Assembly: GCA_945868805.1 (NCBI GenBank)
Contig: CAMBMO010000023.1
Coordinates: 1 to 35,196, forward strand
Source of the DNA: Singulisphaera sp. GP187
GTDB taxonomy: Bacteria; Planctomycetota; Phycisphaerae; Phycisphaerales; SM1A02
DNA: 35,196 bases
Reading direction: 5' to 3'
Shown here piece by piece: positions 34,201-35,196 of this stretch. The stretch's first letter is position 1; every line of letters starts with the position of its first letter. The translations under genes and the position numbers were made by a program. The notes under the pieces were generated by a model. The model worked only from the letters and a program-made list of their open reading frames with translations. It ran no database searches and was not told where the DNA came from.

Positions 34201-34740
34201 TCAGCGTCGACGACGACCGACGAGACCAGCGAGTCCGAGGAGCGCGATCGCGCCAGGAGCAGGAACTGCATTCACACCATGAAGCGTGATAGATCCAGTC
34301 CAAGTACCTGAGGTGCCTGCGGCGCCATAGCCGTTACCAATCCAAACGCTGTTTGTACTGCCAGTCATATTGAGGCCAGTAGTGAAGTTCACGGTGCCAA
34401 TCGAGGTGGTGCCAGGGGCGGACGAACCACCGTTTGGCCAGTAGTAGCGCTGGGCGGCCTGCAGACTGCTGAAGCCACCGCACTGAAGAGGACCGCCATA
34501 AGCGAGGGGGGTTCCCGCGACATAGACGGTCAAGTCGTCCGCGTATGTGAAGCTGACTGCCCCATTGAGCGTCACATTAATGGACGCGCCAGTCATCGTC
34601 CCAGAGAGACCGCCGGCGGTATAGGCTTCGGTGAAATTGAAGCCAGTCCATGTTTGATTTGTGAAGGAATAGGTCACGTCAGCAGTTGCGACGGAACCGA
34701 CGATTGCGGCGAGCGATGCGCCAAGAAATGCAGTCTTCAT
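34201..34740 (-). CDS. PEP-CTERM sorting-domain extracellular protein
   Basis: A 179-residue exported protein. A signal peptide (about 1-20, ending ATA) precedes a Ser/Thr/Gly/Asn-rich beta domain (about 21-155) and a C-terminal VPAPGAIALLGLAGLVGRRRR. This tripartite tail (Pro-rich motif, hydrophobic helix, Arg cluster) is the PEP-CTERM-type signal recognised by exosortase systems, which attach proteins to the outer surface or extracellular matrix. No exosortase is in the window. The start at 34740 has GGAGA 9 nt upstream on the minus strand; an in-frame ATG at 34803 would add non-signal residues. Possible -35 TTGACA lies at 34857-34852. Confidence 0.85.
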   Translation of the reverse strand: MKTAFLGASLAAIVGSVATADVTYSFTNQTWTGFNFTEAYTAGGLSGTMTGASINVTLNGAVSFTYADDLTVYVAGTPLAYGGPLQCGGFSSLQAAQRYYWPNGGSSAPGTTSIGTVNFTTGLNMTGSTNSVWIGNGYGAAGTSGTWTGSITLHGVNAVPAPGAIALLGLAGLVGRRRR

Positions 34741-34776
34741 TATGAGAGTCTCCAAAGTAGGGAACGAAAAAAACAA

Positions 34777-34798
34777 TGTCGGAAACAATTGTCCGACA
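34777..34798 (-). promoter_or_regulatory. Terminator-like hairpin in the leader of the PEP-CTERM gene
   Basis: TGTCGGA and TCCGACA form a 7-bp stem with an 8-nt loop, and on the minus strand the stem is followed by TTGTTTTTTT. It lies about 37 nt before the start codon, downstream of a possible TTGACA -35 site. It could be an attenuator, an operator, or the weak terminator of the upstream TerC gene. Confidence 0.5.
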
Positions 34799-34851
34799 CT
34801 CAATCCCTTTACCGAGTCCTCACATTTCTAATGTGTCACGAAAACGAGCAC

Positions 34852-34857
34852 TGTCAA
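34852..34857 (-). promoter_or_regulatory. Possible -35 box for the PEP-CTERM gene
   Basis: A perfect TTGACA on the minus strand in an AT-rich gap (34804-34996). The best -10 at 18 nt (CATTAG) is weak, so this is tentative. The gap also holds the palindrome GCCAATTGGC (34950-34959) with partial copies nearby, and no gene is seen. Confidence 0.3.
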
Positions 34858-34996
34858 ATTATTGCGACTGAAATTAGAGTTTTTTTAATCAACTTTTTCA
34901 AATATGGTTGGGGAGTGGGGGAATAAAGTCCTATAACCATATAGTTTTCGCCAATTGGCAGATAGCCAGATTGGAATTTATGCCAATTTGCCACAT

Positions 34997-35196
34997 TTAT
35001 CGTGGTTTTGAGCGGTGCTCACGCCGATCTGCGTGAAAGGAGGCGAGAACGCCAATCGCCAAGATTGCGAAGATAACTATGAGCAGATAAAGGTTGAATT
35101 GGTCGCCGACGATGGACTTGACCCAGTCAGCGACGAACATCTTGGCGCCAACGAGAAACAGAATCGCAGCGAGCGAATATTTGAGATAACGAAACT
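34997..35196 (-). CDS. TerC family integral membrane protein, C-terminal fragment
   Basis: The last 66 codons of a gene that enters from the window edge. The translation includes RYLKYSLAAILFLVGAKMF, then VADWVKSIV, a further membrane helix LYLLIVIFAILAIGVLAS, and a basic tail HADRREHRSKPR before the TAA at 34997-34999. Leu-Lys-Tyr followed by a helix ending V/IGAKM is the conserved end of TerC/Alx proteins, which take part in manganese export or loading of exported metalloproteins. The N-terminal part is outside the window, so length and integrity cannot be judged. Confidence 0.7.
   Translation of the reverse strand, partial: FRYLKYSLAAILFLVGAKMFVADWVKSIVGDQFNLYLLIVIFAILAIGVLASFHADRREHRSKPR

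Noticed and set aside
1-35196. CRISPR array, insertion sequence or prophage
   Set aside because: No direct-repeat/spacer pattern, transposase, integrase or phage structural gene was seen on either strand.

Overview
The window looks like chromosome from a planctomycete, most likely class Phycisphaerae. This is an inference from several traits: a PEP-CTERM protein ending in a VPAPGAIALLGL...GRRRR sorting signal, a secreted protein with a dockerin-like EF-hand pair, a beta-helix protein ending in DCNQNGVPDGCEI-type calcium repeats, a membrane pyrophosphatase with a signal-like N-terminus, many lipoproteins, and moderately high GC. Coding density is high, start and stop codons often overlap (ATGA/GTGA), and no gap between genes exceeds about 215 bases. 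I saw no insertion sequence, phage module or CRISPR array.

Layout. 1-3.6 kb (minus): a cut-off tRNA-Tyr, a DedA-type membrane protein and a membrane pyrophosphatase with a clear promoter. 3.6-6.8 kb: a stand-alone RlmK-like rRNA methyltransferase converging on a lipoprotein/esterase pair. 6.8-10.2 kb (plus): a four-gene coupled operon with an MgtC/DUF4956-like membrane protein and an NMT1/THI5-type ABC importer. 10.2-15.4 kb: a dockerin-like secreted protein, an orphan DNA-methylase-like protein, a large unknown helical lipoprotein (minus) and a beta-helix surface protein. 15.4-22.5 kb (plus): a heavy-metal RND efflux operon (Cys/His-rich exported protein, TolC-like channel, adaptor, CusA/CzcA-like pump, His-rich lipoprotein). 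22.6-22.75 kb: tRNA-Arg(TCG) followed by a large inverted repeat. 22.9-23.7 kb: fabI.

23.7-28.3 kb (minus) is a tight five-gene operon. In transcription order it encodes a prokaryotic ionotropic-glutamate-receptor-like potassium channel, a BtpA/SgcQ family protein, a D-amino-acid aminotransferase, a type III pantothenate kinase with an altered first motif, and a shortened MnmE-like GTPase. This is the most interesting region: a ligand-gated channel joined to amino-acid metabolism, with the canonical ligand-binding arginine replaced.

28.3-34.1 kb (plus): aldose-1-epimerase-like protein, SDR oxidoreductase, GAPDH, an orphan HlyD-like adaptor and a secreted alpha/alpha-toroid (prenyltransferase/squalene-cyclase-like repeat) protein, closed by a strong bidirectional terminator. 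34.2-35.2 kb (minus): the PEP-CTERM protein, with a terminator-like hairpin in its leader, and the 3' end of a TerC-family membrane protein.
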